Positions 20,384 to 31,042 are shown, numbered from the stretch's first letter. The stretch is 64,000 bases of DNA from Bradyrhizobium diazoefficiens (GCF_018131015.1 NZ_JAFCJJ010000001.1:62001-126000); one strand, 5' to 3'. A program made the numbers and translations. Notes: generated by a model not told the origin, from the sequence alone.

Positions 20384-23300
20384 CTATTGCGCACTGAACG
20401 GCATCGAGGCCCGTGCCCGGTAGGTCCAGAGCCCGAAAGAGCCGCCGATGCCGCTTCGCTCCACGCCCGCCGCCAGTTGCGCGCCATTGCCGAGGTTCGC
20501 GGTGATCCCGCCGCTGGCGCGCGCTGACCATCCGTCGAAGACGACGGCGGCGGGCAATGCGGACAGGGCGACGGCTGCGGCCCCGGCGCTGTCGCTGTTG
20601 AAATAATAGTCGCCATAGAGCCCGGCATAGGGCGCGAGCTGAACCGTGTCGGACCACGCCAATGGATAGGTCAGCTTGACGCCGCCGCTGGCGCGGCCCG
20701 CGGCGAAATCGCGTGCGGCCTGCAGCGTTCCAAGCGTATCGGTGTAGGCGTTCTCGCGTTCCCACAATGCATAGATTCGTGCCGAGGGTTCGATCTGGAC
20801 CCCGAGACTGCGGTAGCTGCCGGTCAGGCCGCTGGCCAGCAGCCAGCGGGTGCCGCTGAAAGTTCCGGCTGCGGTCCCGGCCGAGCCGTCATAGCCGATG
20901 CTGGAGTAGGTGAGCGCGGCGTCGAGGCGGATGTTCTGCGCGATCTTCCAGCCGAGATAGGATCCGGCGGTCCAGCCGTCGCCTTTCAACCGGCCGGTCA
21001 GCGCATCGGAGCGATAGTCGAAGGTCTCGTAACCGCCGACCACGCCAATCAGGAAGTCCGGCGCCAGCTTTCGCGTCAGGCCCGCCAGGACGTTGACCTG
21101 GTTGCCATAGACCAGCGTGGCGCCGGGCAGCGAATTCTGTCCGCTCCAGCGATCGAGGATCGCGCCGCGCATCTCGGCCCAGGCGAGCCATTCCCTGGGT
21201 TCGGCAATCCGCGCTGGTGCTTTGGTTGGGGCGGCATGGGCGAGCGCCCCGAAGGCGTCCTCGATGCGTCCTGGCGAAGACGATTGCGACCGTTCCCCTG
21301 AGCGGGGCGCCTGTGCCTCCGGTTCGGCGGCGAAGTTGAAGCGGACGCCGTTCCCGCTCGGCGTGACGAGGCTGCCGCCGTCGCCAAAACCTTCGCTGAT
21401 GGCACCTTCGACCGCGCCGGAGACCGCCTGTCCCGAGATCTGCGCGGCCATCGGGGTGACCAGCGCCTGCAGCGCGCGCAGCTTGAGACTGTCGGAGGGC
21501 GTCGTGACCTGCTGGAGCAGCGCCGCCGAATTGCTCGCCGCGAAACTGGTCGCGCCCGCGTAGCTTGCGGTGATGGAGTGGCTGCCGAGCGCCAGCGTCG
21601 AGGTGGTGAAAATCGCTACGCCGCTCGAGAGCGTGGCGGTGCCAAGTATCGCGGCGCCGTCCTTGAAGGTGACACTGCCCGTCGGCGTGCCGCCGCTGCT
21701 CGATGCGGTCGCGGTGAAGGTCACGGCCTGGCCCGCCTGGCTCGGATTCTGCGACGACGTCAAGCTCGTTGACGTCGGGTTGAGGCCTACGCTGATGGCG
21801 GCGGACGTTCCCGCGAAGGAAGCGGTCACCGTGTCGGTCGCGGTGATGGTGCGCGAGCCCGCGGAGTTGAGCGTGGCGGAAAAGGTGCCGGTGCCGGCGG
21901 CAAGCGATGCGTTCGCCGGTAGCACGGCGGCGCCGTCGGTGCTGGTGAAGTGCACCGTGCCGGAATAGCCGGACGCGACGTTGTTCGCCCCATCCAGGGC
22001 CGTGACGGTGAAGTTGAAGGACGTCCCGGCGACAGAGGCGGGCGGCGCGGAGACGGAGAAATGCGTGGCGGCGCCCGAGACGTTGATGGCGCCGGACGTT
22101 CCCGTGAAAGATGAATTCCCGGTGTCGGTGGCCGTAATGGTCCGCGAGCCCGCGGTGTTCAGCGTGGCAGCGAACGTGCCGGTGCCGCCAGTGAGCGTGG
22201 TGTCCGCCGGCACGACGGACGCCCCGTCGTTGCTGCTGAAATGGATGGTCCCGCCATAGCCCGTTGCGACGTTGTTGGATGCATCCAGCGCAGTCACGGT
22301 GAAGTTGAACGAGGTCCCGGCCAGCGCCGTGCTTGGCGCCGAGATCGCGAAATGCGTGACCGGACCGGAGACGGCGATCGATGCCGAGGTCCCGGTGGAA
22401 GAGGATGTCACCGTATCGGTGGCGGTGATGGTTCGCGCGCCCGAGCCGTTGAGCGTCGCGGAGAAGGTGCCGGCGCCGTTGGTCAGCGTGGTGTTCGCAG
22501 GGAGCGCTGCCGATCCATCAGTGCTCGTGAAGTGCACGGTGCCGGCATAGCCGGTCGCGACGTTGTTGGAGGCGTCGAGCGCAGTGACGGTGAAGCTGAA
22601 CGCGGTTCCTGCGACCGCAGTCGCCGGTGCGGAGACCGAAAAATGCGTCGCCGCGCCGGACACGGCAATCGATCCCGATGTCCCCGTGGCGGAGGATGTC
22701 ACGGTGTCGGTAGCGGTGATGGTGCGCGCGCCCGAACTATTGAGCGTCGCGGAGAAGGAGCCGGCGCCGCTGGTCAGCGTGGCGTTCGCCGGGAGCACTG
22801 CCGATCCATCGGAGCTGGTGAAGTGCACCGTGCCGGCATAGCCGGTAGCGATATTGTTGGATGCGTCGAGGGCGGTGACGGTGAAGTTGAATGCGGTCCC
22901 CGCCAGCGCAATTGCCGGCGCCGAGACCGCAAAATGCGTCGCCGTGCCGGACACGGCGATCGATCCCGACGTGCCGGTGACGGAGGAGGCAACCGTATCC
23001 GTGGCCGCGATGGTGCGCGCGCCCGAGCTGCTCAGCGTGGCCGAGAAGGTGCCCGCGCCATTGGTCAGCGTTGCATTCGCCGGCAACGCTGCGGCGCCGT
23101 CGGAGCTGGTGAAGTGCACGGTCCCGGCATAACCGGTCGCGACATTGTTCGACGCGTCGAGCGCGGTGACGGTGAAATTGAACGGGCTTCCCGCCGTTGC
23201 CGTCGCGGGTGCCGAGACCGCGAGATGTGTTGCCGGGCCGGACACCGCAATCGCCCCCGACGTTCCCGTGGTCGAGGGCGTCACCGTGTCGGTGGCGGTG

Positions 23301-25054
23301 ATGCTCCGCGAGCCCGAGCTGTTGAGCGTGGCGGAGAAGGTGCGGGTGCCGCTGGTAAGCGTCGTGTCGGCAGGCACGATTGCGGCCCCATCGGAGCTGC
23401 TGAAATGCACGGTCCCGGAATAGCTGGTGGCAACGTTGTTGGATGCGTCGAGCGCCGTGACGGTGAAATTGAACGGGCTGCCCGCCGCCGCCGTCGCAGG
23501 CGCCGAGACCGAGAAATGCGTCGCCGGGCCGGACACGGCAATCGCGCCGGAGGTGCCGGTGGTGGACGACGTCACCGTGTCGGTGGCGGCAATGGTCCGC
23601 GGGCCCGAGCTGTTCAGCGTCGCAGAGAAGGTACCGGTGCCGCCGGTCAGGGTTGCGTTCGCAGGCAGAACCGCGGCCCCGTCGTTGCTGGTGAAATGCA
23701 CCGTACCGGAATATCCGCTCGCAACATTGTTCGATGTGTCGAGCGCGGTGACGGTGAAATTGAACGCGCTTCCGGTCACCGCCGTGGCCGGTGCGGAAAC
23801 GGCAAAATGCGTGGCGGGGCCACTCGTATTGGTCAGCGACAGGTTGACCGTGGTCAGGCCGCTGGCGGCGGCGGTGACGGTATAAGGCCCTCCGGCGGTC
23901 GCATTGGCCGTGAACGGCGCGGACGCGATGCCCGAGGCGTTGGTGGCCACGGTGATGGCCGTGGAGGCGTTCGAGAACGTTCCGCTGGCACCGGAGCCCG
24001 GCGCGGTGAAGGTGACGCTGGTGCCGGACACCGGATGGTTGCTGGCATCCTTGATGGTCACGGCAAGGGGGACGGCAAAGGCGGTCGCGACGGTCGCGCT
24101 CTGGGGTGTCGTGCCGGCATTGGCAGTCATCGAGGCCGGCGCGCCGGTCACCGTGAGGGTCGTGCCGGCGCTGTTGTTGGAGCTGTCCAGGTCGCCCGAG
24201 ACAGCGGTGGCCGTGACGGTATTGGTGATTGTCGAGCCGATGGATGCGGCGGGGTCGACCTTGGCCACCACCGTAAAGCTCGCGGAACTGCCGGAGGCGA
24301 AACTCGAGAAGCTTGTCACCGAGATGGTGCCGTTGGTTCCGACCGCGGGCGTGATCATGGTCCAGCCGGGCGGAGGAGAGGCCGCGCTGACGAAGGTCGT
24401 GCCGGCCGGCAGGGCCTCCGTCATCGCTGCGCTGAGAGCGGAGTTCGGGCCGTTGTTGGTCAGGGTGATCGTATAGGTCGCGTTCTGGCCCGGTTGCGCG
24501 GTGGCGGGCCCTGCCACGGTGATCGAGAGGTCGGCGACCGGCCCCACGGTCAGCGTCGAGCTTGCGCTGTTGTTGGAGCTGTCCGGGTCTGATGTCGCCG
24601 AGGAGACCGTCGCGGTGTTGGTGATCGCCGAGCCCGGGGTCGCGGCAGGGTCGACCTTGGCCACGATCGTGAAGCTGGCGGAACTGCCGGAGGCGAAGCT
24701 CGAGAAGCTTGTCGCCGTGATGGCCCCGTTGGTGCCGACCGCAGGCGTGACCATGGTCCAGCCGGGGGGAGGCGAAGCCGCGCTGACGAACGTCGTTCCG
24801 GCCGGCAGGGCGTCAGCCAGCGACACGCTTGTCGCGGCGTTCGGGCCGTTATTGGTGATCGTGATGGAGTAGGTCGCGTTCTGGCCGCGCTGCACCAGGG
24901 CCGGGCCGGATTTGGCGATCGACAAATCCGCGCTCTGGGCCAAGGCGGCAGCCGGCGCGAGCAGCATCGCGCAGGCGGCGATGAGGCCTGCCGCAAGCCA
25001 GATTTTCGTACGTCTGAACAAAGCCCCCGCCGACGATTTTCGCCGGTTCTTCAA
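20384..25054 (-). CDS. Large autotransporter with DUF11 and Ig-like repeats
   Basis: A 1556-residue secreted surface protein. A signal peptide (1-39, cut near ALA-QSA) is followed by two DUF11 modules (about 41-172 and 173-303), an Ig-like module (about 304-413), seven 97-residue Ig-like repeats (414-1089), another Ig-like module (about 1090-1185) and a linker. A roughly 268-residue C-terminal region of alternating amphipathic strands has the look of an autotransporter beta-barrel. The last residues are PFSAQ, so the usual terminal aromatic is three residues in. The only full-length start is a TTG at 25054 without a clear ribosome site, so the exact N-terminus is uncertain. No enzyme motif is visible in the passenger; adhesion or surface shielding is the likely role. 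Confidence 0.88.
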   Translation of the reverse strand: MKNRRKSSAGALFRRTKIWLAAGLIAACAMLLAPAAALAQSADLSIAKSGPALVQRGQNATYSITITNNGPNAATSVSLADALPAGTTFVSAASPPPGWTMVTPAVGTNGAITATSFSSFASGSSASFTIVAKVDPAATPGSAITNTATVSSATSDPDSSNNSASSTLTVGPVADLSITVAGPATAQPGQNATYTITLTNNGPNSALSAAMTEALPAGTTFVSAASPPPGWTMITPAVGTNGTISVTSFSSFASGSSASFTVVAKVDPAASIGSTITNTVTATAVSGDLDSSNNSAGTTLTVTGAPASMTANAGTTPQSATVATAFAVPLAVTIKDASNHPVSGTSVTFTAPGSGASGTFSNASTAITVATNASGIASAPFTANATAGGPYTVTAAASGLTTVNLSLTNTSGPATHFAVSAPATAVTGSAFNFTVTALDTSNNVASGYSGTVHFTSNDGAAVLPANATLTGGTGTFSATLNSSGPRTIAATDTVTSSTTGTSGAIAVSGPATHFSVSAPATAAAGSPFNFTVTALDASNNVATSYSGTVHFSSSDGAAIVPADTTLTSGTRTFSATLNSSGSRSITATDTVTPSTTGTSGAIAVSGPATHLAVSAPATATAGSPFNFTVTALDASNNVATGYAGTVHFTSSDGAAALPANATLTNGAGTFSATLSSSGARTIAATDTVASSVTGTSGSIAVSGTATHFAVSAPAIALAGTAFNFTVTALDASNNIATGYAGTVHFTSSDGSAVLPANATLTSGAGSFSATLNSSGARTITATDTVTSSATGTSGSIAVSGAATHFSVSAPATAVAGTAFSFTVTALDASNNVATGYAGTVHFTSTDGSAALPANTTLTNGAGTFSATLNGSGARTITATDTVTSSSTGTSASIAVSGPVTHFAISAPSTALAGTSFNFTVTALDASNNVATGYGGTIHFSSNDGASVVPADTTLTGGTGTFAATLNTAGSRTITATDTGNSSFTGTSGAINVSGAATHFSVSAPPASVAGTSFNFTVTALDGANNVASGYSGTVHFTSTDGAAVLPANASLAAGTGTFSATLNSAGSRTITATDTVTASFAGTSAAISVGLNPTSTSLTSSQNPSQAGQAVTFTATASSSGGTPTGSVTFKDGAAILGTATLSSGVAIFTTSTLALGSHSITASYAGATSFAASNSAALLQQVTTPSDSLKLRALQALVTPMAAQISGQAVSGAVEGAISEGFGDGGSLVTPSGNGVRFNFAAEPEAQAPRSGERSQSSSPGRIEDAFGALAHAAPTKAPARIAEPREWLAWAEMRGAILDRWSGQNSLPGATLVYGNQVNVLAGLTRKLAPDFLIGVVGGYETFDYRSDALTGRLKGDGWTAGSYLGWKIAQNIRLDAALTYSSIGYDGSAGTAAGTFSGTRWLLASGLTGSYRSLGVQIEPSARIYALWERENAYTDTLGTLQAARDFAAGRASGGVKLTYPLAWSDTVQLAPYAGLYGDYYFNSDSAGAAAVALSALPAAVVFDGWSARASGGITANLGNGAQLAAGVERSGIGGSFGLWTYRARASMPFSAQ
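21788..23815 (-). repeat. Seven tandem 291-bp repeats inside the autotransporter gene
   Basis: The period is exactly 291 bp (97 codons). Units begin at 23815, 23524, 23233, 22942, 22651, 22360 and 22069 on the minus strand; the last is three codons short. Each opens with a version of ATHFAVSAPATAVAG and contains FNFTVTALDASNNVATGY. The repeats are similar but not identical, so they are not a recent assembly artefact. Confidence 0.95.
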
Positions 25055-25190
25055 CCGGTTGCGACCGAAACGTCGCGCCCCCGGGGACAGTTCATGTCAT
25101 GGCCCGTGGCGGGATGCAACACCATGTTTGTGGTGTCCCCGCAAGCGGACCAGCCCCGCACAAGCAGACCTGAAATTGCAATCCTGCGGC

Positions 25191-26159
25191 TTACAGCGTC
25201 ACGACGATCTTGCCGAGATGCTTGTTCGCCTCCATGTGCTCGAACGCCTTGTCGATGTCGTCGAAGGCGAACACCCTGTCGATCGGCAGTTGCAGTTTTC
25301 GTGCTTCGACCGCGCCCCAGATGTCCCTGCGGACCTCGTTGAAGATCTCGCGGACCTCCTCGATGGTGCGGGTGCGGAAGGTGACGCCGATATAGCTGAT
25401 GCGGCGCGCCGCGTGCAGGTCGAAGTTGAAATCGGCGTGGGTGCCGCCGAGCCGGCCGACATTGACGATGCGGCCCAGCACCTTCGTCGCGGCGAGGTTC
25501 TGGCTCGCGACCTTGCCGGAGACCTGATCGACGATGAGGTCGACGCCTTCGCCGCCGGTCGCCTTCAACACCTGGTCGACCCAGCCCGGATCGGAGGAAT
25601 CCACGGCGAGGTCGGCGCCGTATTCCTTCAGCCGGCCGCGGCGCGTGGCGTCGGTGGAGGAGCCGACCACGAGCCTGGCCCCCTTGTGCTTGGCGATCTG
25701 CATCGCCATCAGGCCGACGCCGGAGCTTGCGCCCTGGATCAGGACGGACTTCCCGGGCTGCACGCCGCCGACGGTGACGACGGCGTTGTGCATGGTGGCG
25801 AGGGCGACGGGCAGGGTGGCGGCCTCCTCGAAATTCATGTTCGAGGGCGCGTGAAACAGCCGGCCGTGGTCGGCCAGGGTGTATTCGGCAAACGCCGCGC
25901 CGCCCGAGCCCATGATGCGGTCGCCGACCTTAACGCCTGCGGCATCCGGCCCGAGTTCGGCGACCTCGCCCGCCCATTCCATGCCGAGCACGGTGCCGAC
26001 CCCGCCCGCCGCGCCATGGGCGTGGCCCTTGCGCATGCCGGTGTCGGCGCGGTTCAGGCCGCAGGCACGGACGCGGACGAGCACCTGCGTGCCTTTAGGC
26101 TTTGGTTGAGCAACGTCGGAAATCCGAGCCCCATCAGGGCCGTAGACATAAGCCTTCAT
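25191..26159 (-). CDS. Quinone oxidoreductase-like medium-chain dehydrogenase
   Basis: A 322-residue zinc-independent MDR-superfamily reductase. The N-terminal catalytic fold includes the CGLNRADTGMRKG segment and GMEWAGEVAELGPDA. The Rossmann domain has the nucleotide-binding GASSGVGLMAMQIAKHKGA motif (about residues 143-161) and SSTD after the second strand, which suggests NADPH. Zinc-ligand cysteines of true alcohol dehydrogenases are absent. The substrate cannot be inferred; relatives reduce quinones or enones. It lies 25 bp downstream of a nitronate monooxygenase gene on the same strand and is probably co-transcribed with it. Confidence 0.9.
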   Translation of the reverse strand: MKAYVYGPDGARISDVAQPKPKGTQVLVRVRACGLNRADTGMRKGHAHGAAGGVGTVLGMEWAGEVAELGPDAAGVKVGDRIMGSGGAAFAEYTLADHGRLFHAPSNMNFEEAATLPVALATMHNAVVTVGGVQPGKSVLIQGASSGVGLMAMQIAKHKGARLVVGSSTDATRRGRLKEYGADLAVDSSDPGWVDQVLKATGGEGVDLIVDQVSGKVASQNLAATKVLGRIVNVGRLGGTHADFNFDLHAARRISYIGVTFRTRTIEEVREIFNEVRRDIWGAVEARKLQLPIDRVFAFDDIDKAFEHMEANKHLGKIVVTL

Positions 26160-26184
26160 GAATCACTCTCACGACTTGCAGTGA

Positions 26185-27540
<1,356 letters not shown>

Positions 27541-28095
27541 CTACTGCGCCGACAGCCGCACTGTCTGACGGCCGCCGTTGATTTCCTTCAGGCGCTTGAC
27601 GAAGTTTTCCGGGCGCTGCCATCGGCTGGGGACCTGGAGGCCCATGAAGCCGGCGATGTCGCCGATGAAGCCGGTGCAGTTGGCGGTCTCGGCGTTCCAG
27701 ACCGGCGAGCTCGCCTGCAGCCTCTTGATGTAGGCGAACACGCGCCTGGCGTCGGCTTCGTTCAGATAGACGCGGTAGCTCGCGGTCAGGTACTCCGGAT
27801 CGAGATCGCCATAGCTCGCGCCGGTCTCGGACGGCACAAAGGTGAGGTGGCCGAGCGCATACAACCAGGTGTCGCCGGCGGGCGTGAGCCCCGCGACCTC
27901 GACGGCGCGCTCGCTGGTCTTGCCGTACCAGACGAAGGCATGGCCCCAGCTCGCCGCCGTGCGGGCGCGGAAGTCCACGTAATAGGGACCTCTCTCAGTG
28001 CGCGCCGGAGCGGCGTGACCTGCGGACGAGATCGCGATTGCAAGCGTGAGCGCCGCCAGCAGGCGGCGCCCCCATCGTCCGGATCTGCTGGTCAT
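27541..28095 (-). CDS. Exported hypothetical protein (184 aa)
   Basis: The ATG at 28095 starts a signal peptide (MTSRSGRWGRRLLAALTLAI, cut near GHA-APA at about residue 31). The mature part begins with GPYYVDFRARTAASWGHAFVWYG and contains ANCTGFIGDIAGFMGL, where Cys, His and Asn could form a papain-like or NlpC-like active site (inference). A frame open further upstream is arginine-rich and unlikely to be coding. It lies 22 bp downstream of the 63-residue PIGK-repeat gene on the same strand, so the two exported products may be expressed together. I do not recognise a characterised family. Confidence 0.75.
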   Translation of the reverse strand: MTSRSGRWGRRLLAALTLAIAISSAGHAAPARTERGPYYVDFRARTAASWGHAFVWYGKTSERAVEVAGLTPAGDTWLYALGHLTFVPSETGASYGDLDPEYLTASYRVYLNEADARRVFAYIKRLQASSPVWNAETANCTGFIGDIAGFMGLQVPSRWQRPENFVKRLKEINGGRQTVRLSAQ

Positions 28096-28117
28096 GCTGG
28101 ACCCCGCGCCGGCTGTG

Positions 28118-28309
28118 TCAGTAGCGCGAGACGTATGGGCCGGGCGCCTTGCCGATCGGGGCCTTGCCGATCGGGTGCTTGCCAATCGGCATCTTGCCGA
28201 TCGGCGCCTCCGGATAGACCGGCACCGGCTGCCGGCGCGGCAGGTCCGCAGCATTCGCAGCCGTCACCAGTGCAAGCGAAGCACAGAGAACAAATACAAT
28301 CTTCTTCAC
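28118..28309 (-). CDS. Small secreted PIGK-repeat protein (63 aa)
   Basis: A GTG start at 28309 follows an AGGGGG ribosome site. Residues 1-20 form a signal peptide (MKKIVFVLCASLALVTAANA). The 43-residue mature chain is proline-rich and contains PIGK four times in quick succession (PIGKMPIGKHPIGKAPIGK), ending GPYVSRY. Mature cysteines are absent. The repeat and the high pI suggest a periplasmic or surface peptide that interacts with anionic polymers, but that is speculation. It is the first gene of a two-gene unit with the exported 184-residue protein. Confidence 0.7.
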   Translation of the reverse strand: MKKIVFVLCASLALVTAANAADLPRRQPVPVYPEAPIGKMPIGKHPIGKAPIGKAPGPYVSRY

Positions 28310-28478
28310 AGTGATACCCCCTAGAAGGTTCGGTCCAAACACGGCAGTGCCGTGCCCCCAGACACGCCTCGCAGGAAGGCGGCGGAATGCGTCCGAGTTA
28401 CGGCGCCCGCGGGACATGTTGGCGGCATTGATCGGGCGCGCGCGAGATGTGATGTGTCGAAATGTTTCCGCCGCGTCC

Positions 28479-29189
28479 TCAGCGGTCGGCGCGCAGCCGA
28501 AAGTGCATCTCGACCTTTGCCTGGGATGCTTCGCTCGCAACACGCCAGGGCGAGAAGCCGGGTGTGGGATCCGGATCGGAGGGAAGGTCGATCGGCCAGC
28601 TCTGCGTGGCCAGGCCCGGAAGCGTCAGGCTGACGGCGCGATGGCGCGTCTTGTACATCAGCGATGCCGAGGAAATGATCGCCCGGCGCTCGCCGTCATG
28701 CGCGCGCCAGTTGGGCGGCAGCATCGCGTTGGCATATCCGTGCGCTTCCTGGACCTCGATCCGCACGTCCTCCTCCTTGTCCGGCAAGGTCATGCCGGCG
28801 GGCAGGCGAAACTGGATGTCGAGCGTCATGAAGCCGTGGCTGAGATAGGGCGAGCGGATGAATTCGTACCATCCCCACCAGGCAAGGCCCGCCGCGACCA
28901 GCAGGACGGGGATCGCAAACGGGAGGGACAGTCGTGCCGCAGGGCGGGGCGCGCCGGCTTCCGTCGCCGGCTGTGGCACGGCATCCCGGACCAGGCCGAA
29001 GCGCACGAACAGCCAGATGCCGGCGATCAGCCCGGCGAAGCCGCCGATCGGGCCGATATCGAAGAAGGCGCCCATCGCAATGCCGCCATCGCGGTCCGGC
29101 CCCGCCAGCATGATCACCAGCGCGGCCAGCGCGGACCATCCGGCGAGCGCGCCGAGCAGGGCAGACAGGACGCCGAGGACAATGCGCAT
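28479..29189 (-). CDS. Membrane protein of unknown function (236 aa)
   Basis: Three hydrophobic helices at about residues 3-30, 40-64 and 92-110 anchor a C-terminal domain of about 125 residues that probably faces the periplasm. That domain has beta-strand character, for example TLDIQFRLPAGM and VSLTLPGLATQSWPIDLP. No catalytic motif stands out. It is the second gene after the coiled-coil membrane protein (50 bp gap, same strand), suggesting they work together in the envelope. I do not recognise the family. Confidence 0.75.
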   Translation of the reverse strand: MRIVLGVLSALLGALAGWSALAALVIMLAGPDRDGGIAMGAFFDIGPIGGFAGLIAGIWLFVRFGLVRDAVPQPATEAGAPRPAARLSLPFAIPVLLVAAGLAWWGWYEFIRSPYLSHGFMTLDIQFRLPAGMTLPDKEEDVRIEVQEAHGYANAMLPPNWRAHDGERRAIISSASLMYKTRHRAVSLTLPGLATQSWPIDLPSDPDPTPGFSPWRVASEASQAKVEMHFRLRADR

Positions 29190-29239
29190 GGCGGATTGGT
29201 CGCGCGGACATCGATCGCGGTTCGAGCCGGTCCGCGGCC

Positions 29240-30646
29240 TCAGCCGATCCGGTTCAGGCTGTTGCGGATCGTCGAGAAGATGCCCCCGATATCCTTGCGC
29301 AAGCCATCGAGCGCGTTGAAATTGTCGAAGATGCGGGCGAGCCGCTCCTCGACCTCGCGCTTGCTGCTGGTCAGCGCCTCGACGCGGGAGGCGAGCGTCA
29401 CCTCGCCGCTGGCCTCGATCTCTCCGACGGTCCTGGCGAGAAGGTCGCGGGCGCTGCTGACGTCGGCGATCATGGCCTCGATGCCGAACACCGGGGCATT
29501 GAGCGGGACGAGATCGGCCTGCGATTTCGACAGCTCCGCCTTGAAGGCGTTCAGTGTCGCCAGCGTCTCCTGCAAGGCGCCGAGGCGCTGGCGCGATTTG
29601 ACGATGAAATCGTTCAGCGCGTTCTGGCGGTCGACGAGGCTGTGGCCGTCGCCGTCGGTCTCGACGTCGGCAAGCGAGCGCTCGAGCTGCGCCCGGCGCT
29701 GGCCGAGCTCCTCGAAATCGAGCCGGATGGCCTTGAGGATGTTGGCGCTGTCGTCGATGCGGGCAAGCCGCTGCTCGATCTCGATCTTGTTCTTCGACAG
29801 CGTCTCGACGCGCGCGCCGAGCGGCGCCTCGCCGCCGGTCTCGAGCTCGTCGATGCTCTTGGCGATGCGGTCATGGCTGAGGCTGAGTTCGCCGATCAGG
29901 GCGTTGATGCCGGTGTCGGGGGCGCGCAGCGGCGCGAGCTCGGCGTAGGATTTCGCCAGATCGTCCTTGTGCTGGTTCAGGGTGGCGAAGGTGTCGTTGA
30001 CCGCGCCGACCCGCGCCAGCAGCGCGGAGACGTCGCGCGCAATATCCTTCAGGCGGTCGGCGAGGTTGTTCTTGCGGTCGTCGGTCTCGAGGTCGAGCAG
30101 GGAGCGTTCGAGCTGGTTCTGGCGGTCGCGGATCTCGGTGAAGACCGGCTCGACCGCCCGGCGCTGCTCGGCGACCTTGCCGACCATCTCGCGCAGCCCC
30201 TGCTGGCGGCGGCGGATTTCGGCGAGCTGGTCGTGCATGTCGGTGGAATCGTTGCGGCCCTGCTGGAGCAAGGCGCGCTGCTCGGTCTCGCCGAGCTTGT
30301 CGTGCAGCGCGGCGACGGCCTGTCCCGGATCGCTCTCGATCAGGTGCTGGACGGTGGCGTCCAGGTGATTCTGCAGGGCGTGGGCAACGACGACGTCCTC
30401 GCGGGTCTTCTTCAGGCGCTCCCGCAAGCTGGAGACCCGCCGGTCCTGGCGCGAAAGCTGCCAGGCGGTTGCGCCAGCCAATGCCAGGGCGAGCGTCAGG
30501 ATCGCGAGGGTTGCGATCCGCTGCGGCTTGGGCAGCTCAAGGAATGCGGCGGGGAGGTGGAGGACGTCGTAACCGAGGGCGAGCTGGGCGAAGGCCGCAA
30601 TGGCCGCAACCAGGGCAAGCCAGGCACCCACGAAAAACAGCCACAT
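29240..30646 (-). CDS. Membrane-anchored coiled-coil protein (468 aa)
   Basis: Two helices at the N-terminus (about residues 1-25 and 45-64) are followed by about 400 residues of almost continuous coiled coil. The heptad segments repeat related motifs: RIAKSIDELETGGEAPLGARVETLSKNK near residue 260 and LLARTVGEIEASGEVTLASRVEALTSSK near residue 400, indicating internal duplication. No ATPase or enzyme motif is visible. The ATG at 30646 has a GGGGGG box and begins MWLFFVGAWLALV; an earlier in-frame start would add only ten residues. A scaffold or tether role at the inner membrane is plausible. Confidence 0.8.
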   Translation of the reverse strand: MWLFFVGAWLALVAAIAAFAQLALGYDVLHLPAAFLELPKPQRIATLAILTLALALAGATAWQLSRQDRRVSSLRERLKKTREDVVVAHALQNHLDATVQHLIESDPGQAVAALHDKLGETEQRALLQQGRNDSTDMHDQLAEIRRRQQGLREMVGKVAEQRRAVEPVFTEIRDRQNQLERSLLDLETDDRKNNLADRLKDIARDVSALLARVGAVNDTFATLNQHKDDLAKSYAELAPLRAPDTGINALIGELSLSHDRIAKSIDELETGGEAPLGARVETLSKNKIEIEQRLARIDDSANILKAIRLDFEELGQRRAQLERSLADVETDGDGHSLVDRQNALNDFIVKSRQRLGALQETLATLNAFKAELSKSQADLVPLNAPVFGIEAMIADVSSARDLLARTVGEIEASGEVTLASRVEALTSSKREVEERLARIFDNFNALDGLRKDIGGIFSTIRNSLNRIG

Positions 30647-30853
30647 CGTGCAAGCCCCCCAGCCACACAGTTCCATCGTTGCTATTGGAACGCGGAACCG
30701 AGATCAAGGGCCGGTGGAGCACGGGATGTGGACGACTTGGTCGAGGCGTTGCCACGTTATCCCAGCCATTCCAGGGTGCGACGAAGTCGAGAGCCGGAAT
30801 CCATCGAGCCTCAGTCGCCGCGGGAAAGGGATGCAGGCCACACGAAGAGCCGC

Positions 30854-30879
30854 CCCGGATATCGCTGCGCTCATCCGGG
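30854..30879. repeat. Dispersed hairpin repeat
   Basis: CCCGGAT (30854-30860) pairs with ATCCGGG (30873-30879) across a GC-rich loop containing CGCTGCGCTC. Its consensus-like form suggests a copy of a dispersed intergenic repeat, in a 276-bp gap (30647-30922) that otherwise holds nothing I can name. Confidence 0.5.
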
Positions 30880-30922
30880 CGGCCGGCCCGTTACCCCATC
30901 TACGGCGGCGCGCTCGTTCTGG

Positions 30923-31042
30923 CTATCTCTTCCCGAGGAAGTTCGAGCGCATCTTCTCGGCGAACCAGACGACGAAGATCGCGGCGAACGCGAGAGCAAA
31001 GTACAGAGCCGTCCACAAAAGTGCATTATTGGCATTCGTCAT
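30923..31042 (-). CDS. Small single-helix membrane protein (39 aa)
   Basis: The product is 39 residues: MTNANNALLWTALYF, a hydrophobic core ALAFAAIFVVWFAEK, then a positive tail KMRSNFLGKR. This is a classic small inner-membrane protein with its C-terminus in the cytoplasm. A strong GGGGAGG ribosome site lies 5 bp before the ATG at 31042, and the reading frame ends in TAG at 30923. The promoter side faces the FAH-family gene end at 31202. Homologues of this size usually dock onto a larger transporter or sensor; the partner is unknown. Confidence 0.75.
   Translation of the reverse strand: MTNANNALLWTALYFALAFAAIFVVWFAEKMRSNFLGKR

Noticed and set aside
21788..23815. CRISPR-like array
   Set aside because: The repeats are 291 bp, in frame and coding, with no spacers.
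22241..24592. 783-codon plus-strand frame opposite the autotransporter repeats
   Set aside because: It is repetitive only because the sense strand is; it lacks a start site and any family signature.
28310..28478. Minus-strand upstream extension of the PIGK gene to 28543
   Set aside because: The extension has no signal peptide and overlaps the next gene end; the GTG at 28309 has the ribosome site and the signal peptide.
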